DNA of 64,000 bases, from NCBI RefSeq assembly GCF_008087345.1, contig NZ_VHIB01000001.1, forward strand, positions 868,001 to 932,000. The letters are read 5' to 3'. The notes beneath the pieces were generated by a model. It searched no databases. It was not told where the DNA came from and worked only from the letters and a program-made list of their open reading frames with translations. Below, piece by piece: positions 41,998 through 50,352 of the stretch (within the stretch, counting starts at the first letter, position 1; each line of letters begins with the position of its first letter). This stretch comes from Nocardioides caldifontis (GTDB lineage Bacteria; Actinomycetota; Actinomycetes; Propionibacteriales; Nocardioidaceae). Both the position numbers and the translations under genes were made by a program.

Positions 41998-42698
41998 GGC
42001 TCGCCGACGCGACCTGGCCGGAGGTGACCGGCGCCCCGCTGGTGCTGGTCCCGGTCGGCTCGCTGGAGCAGCACGGGCCGCACCTGCCGCTGGACACCGA
42101 CGCCACGATCGCCGTGGCCGTGGCCGAGGGAGCCGCCGCCCGGCTGGGCGCACTCGTCGCGCCGCCGGTCGTCTACGGCAGCAGCGGCGAGCACCAGTCG
42201 TTCGCCGGCACCTCCTCGATCGGCACGCCGGTCCTGCGCGACCTCGTGGTCGAGCTGGTGCGGTCGATGCGCACCTGGGTCGGGCGGGTCGTCCTCGTCA
42301 ACGCCCACGGCGGGAACCTCACGGCGATCGTGGGTGCGGTCGCCCAGCTCGTGCACGAGCAGCACGACGTCGCGTGGGTGCCGTGCGCGACCGAGGAGGT
42401 GGACCTGCACGCCGGCGTCACCGAGACCTCGCTCATGCTCCACCTGCGGCCGGGCTCGGTGCGGCTCGACCGCGCGGAGGCCGGCGACACGCGTCCGCTC
42501 GCCGAGATCCTGCCCGCGCTGGTCGAAGGCGGCATCGCGGCGGTGTCCGCCAACGGCGTGCTCGGCGATCCCGCCGGCGCCACCGCCCAGCGCGGTGCTG
42601 AGCTCCTCGAGACGATGGTCGCCGACACCGTCGCCGCGGTGCGCGACGGCCGCGCCGACGAGCGGGGCAGGCTCGTGTACCACGTCCACACCGGCTGA
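41994..42698 (+). CDS. mftE: MftE, creatininase-family mycofactocin peptidase
   Basis: 234-residue metallopeptidase that releases the modified C-terminal dipeptide from the MftA leader. The ATG overlaps the mftD stop. Metal ligands of the creatininase fold are visible: E and H in PVGSLEQHGPHLPLDTDA, H in YGSSGEHQSFAGT and H in NAHGGN, then E in AGVTETSLML. Length matches the family, and no residue is missing. Confidence 0.95.
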   Translation: MRLADATWPEVTGAPLVLVPVGSLEQHGPHLPLDTDATIAVAVAEGAAARLGALVAPPVVYGSSGEHQSFAGTSSIGTPVLRDLVVELVRSMRTWVGRVVLVNAHGGNLTAIVGAVAQLVHEQHDVAWVPCATEEVDLHAGVTETSLMLHLRPGSVRLDRAEAGDTRPLAEILPALVEGGIAAVSANGVLGDPAGATAQRGAELLETMVADTVAAVRDGRADERGRLVYHVHTG

Positions 42699-42700
42699 CC

Positions 42701-44059
42701 ATGGCGCTCGCGGTGCGGCTCCACGACGACGTCCGGGTCGCACCGGTGGTCGTCCGGGCGGGCCGCGTGCTCCGGCTCTCGCCCGCCGCGCGCTCGCTGC
42801 TCGACGGTCGCGAGGTGGAGGCCACCGACCCGGCTCGAGCCGCCTTGGTGGAGCGGCTGCTCGACCTCGACCTCGCCCGGGTCGTGGGAGGTCGTGCCAC
42901 GCTGCCGCTCGACCTGCTGACCGTCGTCGTACCCGTGCACGACGACGCGCGGCGCGTCGACCGGCTGCTGGCGGCCCTGGCCGGGGTGCGAGTCGTGGTC
43001 GTGGACGACGCGTCGCCCGACGGGGCAGCCCTCGACGACGTGGTACGCCGTCACGGTGCCGAGCTGCTCCGTCTGGAGGTGAACCGCGGACCCGCCGCAG
43101 CCAGGAACACCGGGCTGCGGTCCGTCACCACGCCGTACGTCGCGTTCGTCGACGCCGACGTGGTCGTCACCCCGGAGACCCTGCAGGAGCTGCTCGGGGA
43201 GCTCGCCGACCCGGGCGTGGCTGCGGGCGCACCCCGGGTGCGGACGCGGCACGGGCGGCGCTGGTTCGAGCGGTACGAGGACGCTCGCGGCTCGCTCGAC
43301 CTGGGGCCGGCGTCGGCGACGGTCCGCACGATGTCGCCGGTGACCTACCTCCCGTCGGCATGCCTGGTCGCCCGCGCCGACGCGCTCGCTGACGGCTTCG
43401 ACGAGCGGTTGATGGCGGGCGAGGATGTCGACCTCGTCTGGCGGCTCCTCGCGGACGGGCGGCGGGTCCGTTACCGCGCCGACGTCCACGCCTGGCACGA
43501 CCACCGCACGACGGTGCGCGGCTGGCTGGGCCGCAAGGTCACCTACGGCCGGAGCGCGGCACCGCTCGCCCGGCGCCACGGAGCCACGGTCGCGCCGGCA
43601 GTGCTCTCCGTCCCGTCGGCGGCGCTCGCCGTCGCGGCTGCGGCACAGCGCCGGTGGAGCCTGCCGGCCGTGGTCGCGCTCCTCGTCCGGTCGTACGTCG
43701 ACGTGGGCCGGGCCCTCCCCGACACCACGCCACGGCAGCGCGTCGAGCTGGTCGCCTTCGGGGTCCGAACCACGGCGAGCCAGGTGGCCGCCCTGCTCCT
43801 GCGCCACTGGTGGCCGCTGGCGGTCGTGCTCTCCACCCGCTCGGCGCGGATCGGGCGGCTGGTGGCCGTGGCCGCGGTGGCCGACGCCGTCATGGCCCAC
43901 CGGAAGACCCGCCCGGCGCTCGACCCGGTCCGGTTCGCCGTGGGCCGCCGGCTCGACGACCTCGCCTACGGCGCCGGGGTCTGGTCGGGAGCGGTGCGCG
44001 AGAGGTCGCTCCGGTGCCTCCTGCCGACCCGTCCGCCGCGGACGGCGAGGCCGTCGTGA
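42701..44059 (+). CDS. mftF: MftF, mycofactocin glycosyltransferase (GT2)
   Basis: 452-residue glycosyltransferase family 2 enzyme that adds beta-1,4-glucose units to mycofactocin, making oligoglycosylated forms. An N-terminal domain of ~75 residues resembles an RRE-like module. The GT-A core has VVVPVHDDARRVDRLL, VVVDDASPDGAALDD, LLRLEVNRGPAAARNTGLR and FVDADVVVTPETL (DxD), with AGEDVDLVWRLLADG as the ED acceptor motif. Hydrophobic segments in the C-terminal third suggest membrane association. It overlaps mftG by 4 bases. Confidence 0.95.
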   Translation: MALAVRLHDDVRVAPVVVRAGRVLRLSPAARSLLDGREVEATDPARAALVERLLDLDLARVVGGRATLPLDLLTVVVPVHDDARRVDRLLAALAGVRVVVVDDASPDGAALDDVVRRHGAELLRLEVNRGPAAARNTGLRSVTTPYVAFVDADVVVTPETLQELLGELADPGVAAGAPRVRTRHGRRWFERYEDARGSLDLGPASATVRTMSPVTYLPSACLVARADALADGFDERLMAGEDVDLVWRLLADGRRVRYRADVHAWHDHRTTVRGWLGRKVTYGRSAAPLARRHGATVAPAVLSVPSAALAVAAAAQRRWSLPAVVALLVRSYVDVGRALPDTTPRQRVELVAFGVRTTASQVAALLLRHWWPLAVVLSTRSARIGRLVAVAAVADAVMAHRKTRPALDPVRFAVGRRLDDLAYGAGVWSGAVRERSLRCLLPTRPPRTARPS

Positions 44060-45630
44060 GCCACGACTACGTGGTCGTCGGCGCCGGCGCGGCCGGCTGC
44101 GTGCTCGCCGAACGGCTGTCCGCGGACCCTGCGGTGTCGGTGCTCCTCGTCGAGGACGGCGGCCGCGGCCGCAGCCCGCTGCTCACCGTCCCGCGCGCCT
44201 TCGCCTACGCGCTCCGCTCCGACCGGCACGTCCACCGCTACCGGACCCGTGCGACCGACGGCGTGCCGGCCGAGTGGTGGACCCGCGGTCGCGGCTTGGG
44301 CGGCTCCACCGCGGTCAACGGGCTGATGTACGTGCGGGGCGCCGTGCCGGACTTCGACGCGCTCGTCGACGACGGGAACGAGGGCTGGGGCTGGGACGAG
44401 GTGCTGGCGGCCTACCGCCAGATCGAGGACCACGCGCTCGGCGCCTCGGACACCCGCGGCGCCGGCGGGCCCCTGGCGGTGTCCGTGCCCGCCTCCGGCG
44501 ACCCGGTCAGTGCTGCCGTGGTCGCTTCGGCGGAGGCGCGCGGGCTCCGCGTCGTCGACGACGTGAACGCGAGCGACGACGACCGCATCGGGTTCACCCC
44601 GGCGACCATCGCACGCGGCCGCCGGGTCAGCGCCGCGACCGCGTTCCTGCGTCCGGCGCTGCGCCGCCCCAACCTCACCGTCGCCACCGGAGTCCGCGCC
44701 GATCGGTTGCTGCTGCAAGGCACGAGGGCCGTCGGCGTCGTGCTGCGCCGAGGCGCCCGCGTCGAGGCCGTCCGGGCCCGCCGCGAGGTCGTCGTGGCCG
44801 CCGGCGCCCTCGAGAGCCCGTTGCTGCTCGAGCGCTCGGGCATCGGGCACCCGGACGTGCTGCGCGCGGCAGGCATCGACGTGCGGGTGGCGAGCGAACG
44901 CGTGGGGGAGGGACTCGTCGAGCACCGCGGGATCAGCATGCAGGTGCGGTTCCGTGACGGGGCGGGGCTCGACGGGCGGCTCGACACCCGGGCCCGCCGG
45001 ATCCGCGAGGCGGCGCGTTACTTGCGCACGAGGCAGGGGCCCCTCGCCACCAGCGGTTACGACGTCGTGGCCCAGCTCCGCTCGACGCCCGACCTCGACC
45101 GCCCCGACCTCCAGGCCGTGTGGGTCCCGATCGCGGTCGACGAGACGTCCCCGCACCTCGCCCCGGCGCCGTACTCCGGGCTGCTGTTCACTGGCTACGC
45201 CCTGCGGCCGACCTCGGCGGGCTCGGTCCACGTGTCCGCCGCCGCCCCGGAAGCCCCGCCGCTCATCGAGCCGCGCTTCCTCGAGCACCCCGCGGAGCAG
45301 CGCGCAACCGTGGCCGCGGTGCGCCACGCGCGGGAGGTGGTGGGGACCTTCGACCTCGCCGACCTCGTCGAGCGTGAGGTCTTCCCCACGGCATCGGTCT
45401 CGACCGACGACGAGGTCGTCGCGCACGCCCGCGCCCACGGCGGCGGGATCTACCACGCCGTCGGCTCCTGCGCGATGGGCTCCGTCGCGGACGCCGACCT
45501 CCGGGTCCGGGGCGTCGACCGGCTCCGCGTGGTCGACGCCTCCGTGCTACCGAGGCAGGTCTCGGGTAACACCGCGGCCCCGGTTATGGCGCTGGCCTGG
45601 CTGGCGGCGAGCCGCATCGCTGCGCAATAA
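44056..45630 (+). CDS. mftG: MftG, GMC-type mycofactocin dehydrogenase
   Basis: 524-residue FAD-dependent GMC oxidoreductase that re-oxidises mycofactocinol and passes electrons towards the respiratory chain. The GTG overlaps mftF (GTGA). ADP-binding motif YVVVGAGAAGCVLAERLS is at residues 4-21, the GMC signature is GRGLGGSTAVNGLMYVRG, and active-site His is in GGIYHAVGSCAMG followed by VSGNTAAPVMALAWLA. It ends the mft cluster; a palindrome and promoter-like sequence for the next operon begin right at its stop. Confidence 0.94.
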   Translation: MSHDYVVVGAGAAGCVLAERLSADPAVSVLLVEDGGRGRSPLLTVPRAFAYALRSDRHVHRYRTRATDGVPAEWWTRGRGLGGSTAVNGLMYVRGAVPDFDALVDDGNEGWGWDEVLAAYRQIEDHALGASDTRGAGGPLAVSVPASGDPVSAAVVASAEARGLRVVDDVNASDDDRIGFTPATIARGRRVSAATAFLRPALRRPNLTVATGVRADRLLLQGTRAVGVVLRRGARVEAVRARREVVVAAGALESPLLLERSGIGHPDVLRAAGIDVRVASERVGEGLVEHRGISMQVRFRDGAGLDGRLDTRARRIREAARYLRTRQGPLATSGYDVVAQLRSTPDLDRPDLQAVWVPIAVDETSPHLAPAPYSGLLFTGYALRPTSAGSVHVSAAAPEAPPLIEPRFLEHPAEQRATVAAVRHAREVVGTFDLADLVEREVFPTASVSTDDEVVAHARAHGGGIYHAVGSCAMGSVADADLRVRGVDRLRVVDASVLPRQVSGNTAAPVMALAWLAASRIAAQ

Positions 45631-45642
45631 ACTGTTGACAGT
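45631..45642. promoter_or_regulatory. Operator palindrome ACTGTTGACAGT (site 1)
   Basis: Perfect 12-base dyad (5-base arms, 2-base centre) located immediately after the mftG stop and 112 bases before the first FCD-type regulator. The same 12 bases recur at 49896-49907. It contains TTGACA (45635-45640), and a second TTGACA occupies 45642-45647, so the operator overlaps likely -35 elements. The GT-N2-AC core fits FadR/GntR-type operators. Confidence 0.65.
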
Positions 45643-45754
45643 TGACACGGGCGCGATCAAGAATGAAGCCTCCTCGCACCGCCATGCAGCTTCGCGCGCG
45701 AGGGCGGGAACGGTCCCGACCGAGGACCGCAGCCACGTCAACAGGAGGTGCCCC

Positions 45755-46423
45755 ATGGGGGATGGGCCGAGCTCAGCACTGTCGCGCGACGGGACGTTCT
45801 CGCAGCGCACCGAAGGAGTGCTGCGCGAGCTGATCCTGGACGGGACGATCCCGCCGGGCGAACGGCTCAACGAGGTGGCGCTCGCGTCGGCCCTCGGGAT
45901 CAGCCGCGGCCCGCTGCGCGAGGCGATCCAGCGGCTCGCCGGCGAGGGGCTGTTGACGATCATCAGCCACCGGGGGGCCTTCGTCCGCACCTTCGAGGAG
46001 CGGGAGATCGCCGAGCTCTACGACCTGCGCACGGCCTACGAGATGTACGCCGCCCGGCTGGTGTGCGAGCGTGCGAGCGACGAGGATCTCGAGCAGCTCG
46101 GCGAGTTCGTGGCCGCGACCGGCGACGAGATGTCCGGCGGGCGCTACCCCTCGGGGCGCGACTTCCACCGCCGCCTGCTGTCGCTCGCGGACAGCGCCGC
46201 GCTGGAGCGGGCCGCCGCCGAGACCCAGGCCCAGATCTCCCTCGCCCGGTCGATCTCGGCCAGCCGGCCCGTCCGCGCCAAGGAGGCGCTGGACGAGCAC
46301 GCGGACATCGTGGCCGCACTCCAGTCCCGCTCTGCCGACGACGCTGCGCGCGCCGTCCGTGAGCACCTCGACCTCGCACGCCGGAGCGCGATGAACGCGC
46401 TGGGATTCACCGGCGAACGCTGA
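45755..46423 (+). CDS. GntR-family regulator with FCD domain (regulator 1)
   Basis: 222-residue FadR-subfamily transcription factor, first gene of the left catabolic operon. The ATG has a good AGGAGGTG. The wHTH spans FSQRTEGVLRELILDGTIPPGERLNEVALASALGISRGPLREAIQRLAGEGLLTI (~10-65). The FCD effector domain follows (YDLRTAYEMYAARLVCE, FHRRLLSLADSAALE, DEHADIVAALQSRSADDAARAVREHLDLA) with the expected Asp/His metal ligands partly visible. It probably represses its own operon and the second one through the shared palindrome and responds to a small carboxylate. A paralogue is encoded at 57663-58376. Confidence 0.9.
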   Translation: MGDGPSSALSRDGTFSQRTEGVLRELILDGTIPPGERLNEVALASALGISRGPLREAIQRLAGEGLLTIISHRGAFVRTFEEREIAELYDLRTAYEMYAARLVCERASDEDLEQLGEFVAATGDEMSGGRYPSGRDFHRRLLSLADSAALERAAAETQAQISLARSISASRPVRAKEALDEHADIVAALQSRSADDAARAVREHLDLARRSAMNALGFTGER

Positions 46424-46431
46424 AAGGACAC

Positions 46432-47334
46432 ATGACCAGCATGGCCAGCACTCTCGGGCTCCGGGCCCTGATCGAACGTTCCTCCGGGCCCCTCATCCTC
46501 CCGGGGGCACCGAACGCGCTGACCGCGCGCGTCGTCGAGCAGTCCGGGTTCGAGGCGCTCTACGTCTCGGGCGCCGGCGTCACCAACAGCTACCTCGGCG
46601 TGCCCGACCTCGGGCTCCTGTCGGTCACCGAGCTCGTCAGCCACGTCGCCGCGATGGCCGAGGCGGTCTCCATCCCGCTCGTCGTCGACGCCGACACCGG
46701 GTTCGGCAACGCGCTCAACGTCCAGCGCACCGTCCGCCAGCTGGAGCGCGCGGGCGCCGCGGCCATCCAGATCGAGGACCAGGTCAGCCCGAAGAAGTGC
46801 GGTCACTTCGCGGGCAAGGACGTCGTCTCCCGCGAGGAGATGGTCGGCAAGATCAAGGCTGCGGTCGACGCCAGGCTCGACCCCGAGATGCTGGTCATCG
46901 CCCGCACCGACGCGCTGGCGACCGAAGGGCTGGAGGCGGCCTGCGAGCGTGCGGCGGCGTACTCCGAGGCGGGCGCCGACATCCTCTTCGTCGAGGCTCC
47001 CCGGACCCTGGAGCAGATGGCGTACGTCGTGCGCACCGTGCCCGGCATCCACATGGCCAACATGGTCGAAGGGGGGTTGACCCCCCTCACGACCCGCCAG
47101 GAGCTCGGCGAGCTCGGGTTCTCCATCGCCCTCTACGCCAACGCGGCGATGCGCGGTGCCGTGGCCGGTGCCCGCCGGGTCATGGAGCACCTGCTCACCC
47201 ACGGGGACACCAAGGAGGCGGCCGACCTCATGATCACCTGGGCCGACCGTCAGGAGCTCGTGCGCAAGCCGGAGTTCGACGAGCTCGACCGGCGCTACGC
47301 CGCCGACCTCGTGGGGCAGGAGGCGTCGGCGTGA
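46432..47334 (+). CDS. ICL/PEP-mutase superfamily lyase
   Basis: 300-residue TIM-barrel enzyme. It has LILPGAPNALTARVVEQSGFEALYVSGAG near the N terminus, the Mg-binding VVDADTGFGNALNV, and the superfamily signature QIEDQVSPKKCGHFAGKDVV with the catalytic loop Cys in KKCGH. Lyase members such as methylisocitrate lyase and 2,3-dimethylmalate lyase use this Cys to cleave a C-C bond and release pyruvate or another 2-oxoacid; oxaloacetate decarboxylases share the fold. Expected to catalyse the terminal cleavage of the pathway. GAAAGG ribosome site; 8 bases after the regulator; GTGA overlap with the next gene. Confidence 0.88.
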   Translation: MTSMASTLGLRALIERSSGPLILPGAPNALTARVVEQSGFEALYVSGAGVTNSYLGVPDLGLLSVTELVSHVAAMAEAVSIPLVVDADTGFGNALNVQRTVRQLERAGAAAIQIEDQVSPKKCGHFAGKDVVSREEMVGKIKAAVDARLDPEMLVIARTDALATEGLEAACERAAAYSEAGADILFVEAPRTLEQMAYVVRTVPGIHMANMVEGGLTPLTTRQELGELGFSIALYANAAMRGAVAGARRVMEHLLTHGDTKEAADLMITWADRQELVRKPEFDELDRRYAADLVGQEASA

Positions 47335-48746
47335 CCACCACCATCCACGACACGCGGCTCAGCGGCGGCCGGGTCTACCTGCACGGCAGCGGCGTCTCGG
47401 ACGTCGACCTCCTGATCACCGACGGCAGGATCGCGGGCATCGTCTCTCGCGACTCCGACGCGCAGGCGCGCGAGGTCGTGTCCCTCGGCGGCAAGCTCGT
47501 GCTGCCCGGCGCGATCGACCCGCACGTGCACCTCGGCAAGGACATCCGCGTGCCGCGCGACCCCGACGACGCCCGGCTGGAGACGGCCTCCGCGGTCAAC
47601 GGCGGGATCACCACGATGCTCGTCTACCTGATGAGCGGCGACCCCTACGAGACGGTCGTCCCCGGTGCCCAGGCGGTCATGGAGCAGGACTCCTACACCG
47701 ACTTCGGCTTCCACATCTGCGTCGGCACCGACGACCACGTGCACGACATCCCGGCCTACATGCGCGAGTTCGGGATCTCCAGCTTCAAGTTCTTCATGAA
47801 TTTCAAGGGCGAGGAGGGCGCGTACCTAGGGCTTCCCGGCAACGACGACGGCTACATGTACGACGTGCTCGGGACGGCTGCCGACAGCGGCGCGATGATC
47901 AACCCGCACCCCGAGAACATCGAGCTGGTGTGGAAGCTCAAGAACCGCCCGATCGACGAGTCGCGCGGCCCGTTGAGCGCCTGGAACCAGTCCCGGCCGT
48001 CGTTCGTGGAGGCGGAGGCGGTCCAGCGCGTGGCCTACATGGCCGAGATCACCGGTGCGTCGGTCTACGCCGTGCACACCAGCAGCCGCCTTGCCCTGGA
48101 GGCGATGGAGCGGCAGCGCCGCTCGTACGAGAACCTCTTCGTCGAGACCTGCACGCAGTACCTCACGCTGACGACCGACGCCGGATGCGGCACCTACGGC
48201 AAGGTCAACCCGCCGATCCGCGAGCGGGACGACCTCGAGACGCTGTGGACCGCCCTCGCGGAGGGCAAGGTCGACACGGTCGGCTCGGACCACAACGCAC
48301 GGCACCGCTCCGCCAAGGAGAAGGACGTCTGGTCCGCCTCCGCCGGCTTCCCGGGGACCGGGGGAGTGCTGCCGCTGACCCTGAGCGAGGGGCTGCGTCG
48401 CGGGGTGCCGCTGGACCGGCTCGTCGACGCGACGTCGACGCGCTCGGCCCAGCTGTTCGGCATGTACCCGCAGAAGGGCACCATCCGCGTCGGGTCCGAC
48501 GCGGACCTCGCGGTGGTCGACCTCGACGGCAGCTACACGATCAACGCCGCGACGCAGTACTCCGGGGCGGAGTACACCCCGTGGGAGGGCACCGAGGTGC
48601 CGCTCCGCGTCATCCACACGATCGTCAGGGGCCGGTTCGCGATGCGGGACGGGGTCCTTGCCGACACCACGACAGGCCGCTATCTGCGGCGTGAGCACAG
48701 CGGCGCCACTGCACTCGCCGCGGTCCGGAACGAAGGAGCAGCATGA
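47331..48746 (+). CDS. Hydantoinase/dihydropyrimidinase-like cyclic amidohydrolase
   Basis: 471-residue amidohydrolase of the D-hydantoinase/dihydropyrimidinase group, which opens cyclic amides. Binuclear metal ligands: HxH in GAIDPHVHLGKD, carbamylatable Lys in ISSFKFFMNFKGEEG, His in MINPHPENIE, His in VYAVHTSSRLAL and Asp in VGSDHNARHR. The C-terminal strap includes DADLAVVDLDGSYTI. Deviations from classical dihydropyrimidinase (PHPEN for the usual HAEN, SDHNARHR for TDHAPF) suggest a non-standard substrate. GTG start overlaps the lyase stop, and the stop overlaps the isochorismatase-like gene, so ring opening and the next amide cleavage are probably sequential. Confidence 0.88.
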   Translation: MTTTIHDTRLSGGRVYLHGSGVSDVDLLITDGRIAGIVSRDSDAQAREVVSLGGKLVLPGAIDPHVHLGKDIRVPRDPDDARLETASAVNGGITTMLVYLMSGDPYETVVPGAQAVMEQDSYTDFGFHICVGTDDHVHDIPAYMREFGISSFKFFMNFKGEEGAYLGLPGNDDGYMYDVLGTAADSGAMINPHPENIELVWKLKNRPIDESRGPLSAWNQSRPSFVEAEAVQRVAYMAEITGASVYAVHTSSRLALEAMERQRRSYENLFVETCTQYLTLTTDAGCGTYGKVNPPIRERDDLETLWTALAEGKVDTVGSDHNARHRSAKEKDVWSASAGFPGTGGVLPLTLSEGLRRGVPLDRLVDATSTRSAQLFGMYPQKGTIRVGSDADLAVVDLDGSYTINAATQYSGAEYTPWEGTEVPLRVIHTIVRGRFAMRDGVLADTTTGRYLRREHSGATALAAVRNEGAA

Positions 48747-49417
48747 CCGAGATCATCGACGACCTGACCCGAGAGCGGTACGACGCCGCCGGCTTCGGGC
48801 GGCCGGTCGGGCTCGGCAAGCGACCCGGCCTGCTCATCATCGACGTGCAGTACCGCACGACCGGCACCGAGCCGCGGCCGTTCGACGAGGCGATCCAGGA
48901 GTTCACGACCAGCTGTGGCGACGTGGCCTGGGACGCGGTCGGCAACATCGAGCGGCTGCTCAAGCTCTTCCGGGGGAAGGGCTGGCCGGTCCTCTATCCG
49001 TACGTCGCCCCGAAGAAGGCGTTCGACGCCGGTGCGTTGGGCGCCAAGGTTCCCGGGATCATGGACATCCCGGACAAGGGCTACGAGTTCCACCCCGCGA
49101 TCGCGCCTCTCGAGGGCGAGATCCTGCTGCCCAAGCGCCACCCGAGCGCGTTCTTCGGCACACCGCTGCTGAGCTACCTGGTCCAGGCCGGCGTCGACTC
49201 CCTCGTCGTCACCGGCTGCTCGACCTCGGGCTGCGTCCGGGGGAGCGCGGTCGACGCCTTCTCCTACAACTACAAGGTGGCCGTGCCGAACGACGCGGTG
49301 TACGACCGCAGTCCGCTGGTCCACGAGGTCAACCTCTTCGACATGGGGCAGAAGTACGCCGACGTGCTGACGACCTCCGAGCTCGTCGACGCGCTCGAGG
49401 GCGTCCCGGCCCCATGA
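48743..49417 (+). CDS. Isochorismatase-like hydrolase (N-carbamoylsarcosine amidase/maleamate amidase type)
   Basis: 224-residue cysteine hydrolase of the isochorismatase fold. The catalytic triad is present: Asp in LLIIDVQYRT, Lys in LLPKRHPSAFFGT and Cys in VVTGCSTSGCVRGSAVDAF (about residue 160). GCSTSGCVR resembles N-carbamoylsarcosine amidohydrolase, which removes a carbamoyl group, and related ring-fission amidases such as maleamate amidohydrolase. Placed after a cyclic amidohydrolase, it probably cleaves the linear amide or ureide produced. ATGA overlaps at both ends. Confidence 0.88.
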   Translation: MTEIIDDLTRERYDAAGFGRPVGLGKRPGLLIIDVQYRTTGTEPRPFDEAIQEFTTSCGDVAWDAVGNIERLLKLFRGKGWPVLYPYVAPKKAFDAGALGAKVPGIMDIPDKGYEFHPAIAPLEGEILLPKRHPSAFFGTPLLSYLVQAGVDSLVVTGCSTSGCVRGSAVDAFSYNYKVAVPNDAVYDRSPLVHEVNLFDMGQKYADVLTTSELVDALEGVPAP

Positions 49418-49740
49418 CCACCACGGGAGCGCCCGGCTACATCGTCGCCGAGGTGACGGTCCACGACGGCGAGACGTACGACGAGTACCTGGAACGCAGC
49501 GCACCCGTCCTCGCGAAGTACGGTGCACGGCTGCTGGTGAACGCATTCACCGAACCGGGTGAGGTGCTGGTCAAGGAGGGCGGCCGCACCTTCGAGCGCC
49601 TCGTGGTCGTCGAGTTCGACAGCCTCGCCCGGGTCACGGAGTTCTACCACTCCGAGGACTACCAGGCCGTCGTCGGTCTCCGGCACGCGGCGGCCACCTC
49701 GCACGTCTACCACGCGACCGGGACGCCGCCCACCGCCTGA
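49414..49740 (+). CDS. DUF1330 domain protein
   Basis: 108-residue protein of the DUF1330 dimeric alpha/beta-barrel family: GYIVAEVTVHDGETYDEYLERSAPVLAKYGARLLV, FERLVVVEFDSLARVTEFYHSEDYQAVVGLRHAAATSHVYHA. These small proteins accompany catabolic genes and may bind or process small carbonyl compounds; no activity is established. The ATG overlaps the isochorismatase-like stop; last gene of the left operon. Confidence 0.87.
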   Translation: MTTTGAPGYIVAEVTVHDGETYDEYLERSAPVLAKYGARLLVNAFTEPGEVLVKEGGRTFERLVVVEFDSLARVTEFYHSEDYQAVVGLRHAAATSHVYHATGTPPTA

Positions 49741-49874
49741 GCTCCGTCCTCCCTGCACCCCCCACCCGCCGGCCGGGGCGGTCGCTGCCGCGCGCACGCG
49801 AACGCCCGCTCTCGTGCGTTCTCAGGCGTCGGACGACCTCTGCCCGGCGTTCAGGCCTGGAGGGCTGCTTTTCG

Positions 49875-49886
49875 ACAGTCAACTGC
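49875..49886. promoter_or_regulatory. Second half-operator beside site 2
   Basis: CAGTCAACTG (49876-49885, a 10-base dyad) occurs 10 bases upstream of the main palindrome at 49896 and has arms CAGT/ACTG like it, suggesting a tandem operator with a spacing of about two helical turns centre to centre. Confidence 0.4.
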
Positions 49887-49895
49887 CGAAAGATA

Positions 49896-49907
49896 ACTGT
49901 TGACAGT
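49896..49907. promoter_or_regulatory. Operator palindrome ACTGTTGACAGT (site 2)
   Basis: Exact copy of the 12-base dyad at 45631-45642, here 71 bases before the cupin gene that opens the right catabolic operon. It overlaps the -35 TTGACA of the promoter candidate at 49900-49929, the position expected for repression. Confidence 0.7.
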
Positions 49908-49929
49908 CTGTAGTCGACGACCTTAGCGT
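49900..49929 (+). promoter_or_regulatory. Candidate promoter of the right catabolic operon
   Basis: TTGACA (49900-49905) and TAGCGT (49924-49929) are 18 bases apart. The remaining ~160 bases upstream (49741-49899) hold no gene; an imperfect GAACGC/GCGTTC repeat near 49800-49820 might terminate the left operon, weakly supported. Confidence 0.55.
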
Positions 49930-49977
49930 CTGCGGGACAGCCGGGGGAGAAGCCGAAGGTTCAGAGAGGTGGGTCCG

Positions 49978-50352
49978 ATGTACGCCTGTCCGTGGTCCGA
50001 CCTCCCCGAGACCGAGGGGCTGCCGAACAACTTCCGGCGCGCCGCGGCCGGACGGGAGATGAGCGTCAACCGGATCCGCTGGGTGCACCCGACCGAGCTG
50101 CCGCCCCACGTCCACGACGACGCGGAGCAGGCGATCGTCATGCTGGCCGGCCGGATCGCGTTCACGATCGACGGCGCCGACCTGGAGCTGAGCGAGGGCG
50201 ACATCGCGTTCGTGCCCCGCGGGGCGGTCCACGGCGGCCGCAGCATCGAGGGCGAGGCGGAGTTCGTCGAGGTCTTCAGCCCGATGCGGGTCGACCTCCT
50301 CCCCGGGTTCCTCGGCGGCCCATCGATGCCGAAGCAGGGAGACCAGCAGTGA
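49978..50352 (+). CDS. Small cupin-domain protein
   Basis: 124-residue single-domain cupin. The ATG at 49978 follows AGAGAGGT; a GTG at 49969 is a weaker alternative. Cupin motif 1 is visible in LPPHVHDDAEQAIVMLAG (H-x-H...E) and motif 2 in LELSEGDIAFVPRGAVHGG with the terminal His, so the 3-His/1-Glu metal site looks complete. Could be a dioxygenase, isomerase or hydrolase of pathway intermediates, or a binding protein. The stop overlaps the MBL gene (GTGA). Confidence 0.85.
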   Translation: MYACPWSDLPETEGLPNNFRRAAAGREMSVNRIRWVHPTELPPHVHDDAEQAIVMLAGRIAFTIDGADLELSEGDIAFVPRGAVHGGRSIEGEAEFVEVFSPMRVDLLPGFLGGPSMPKQGDQQ

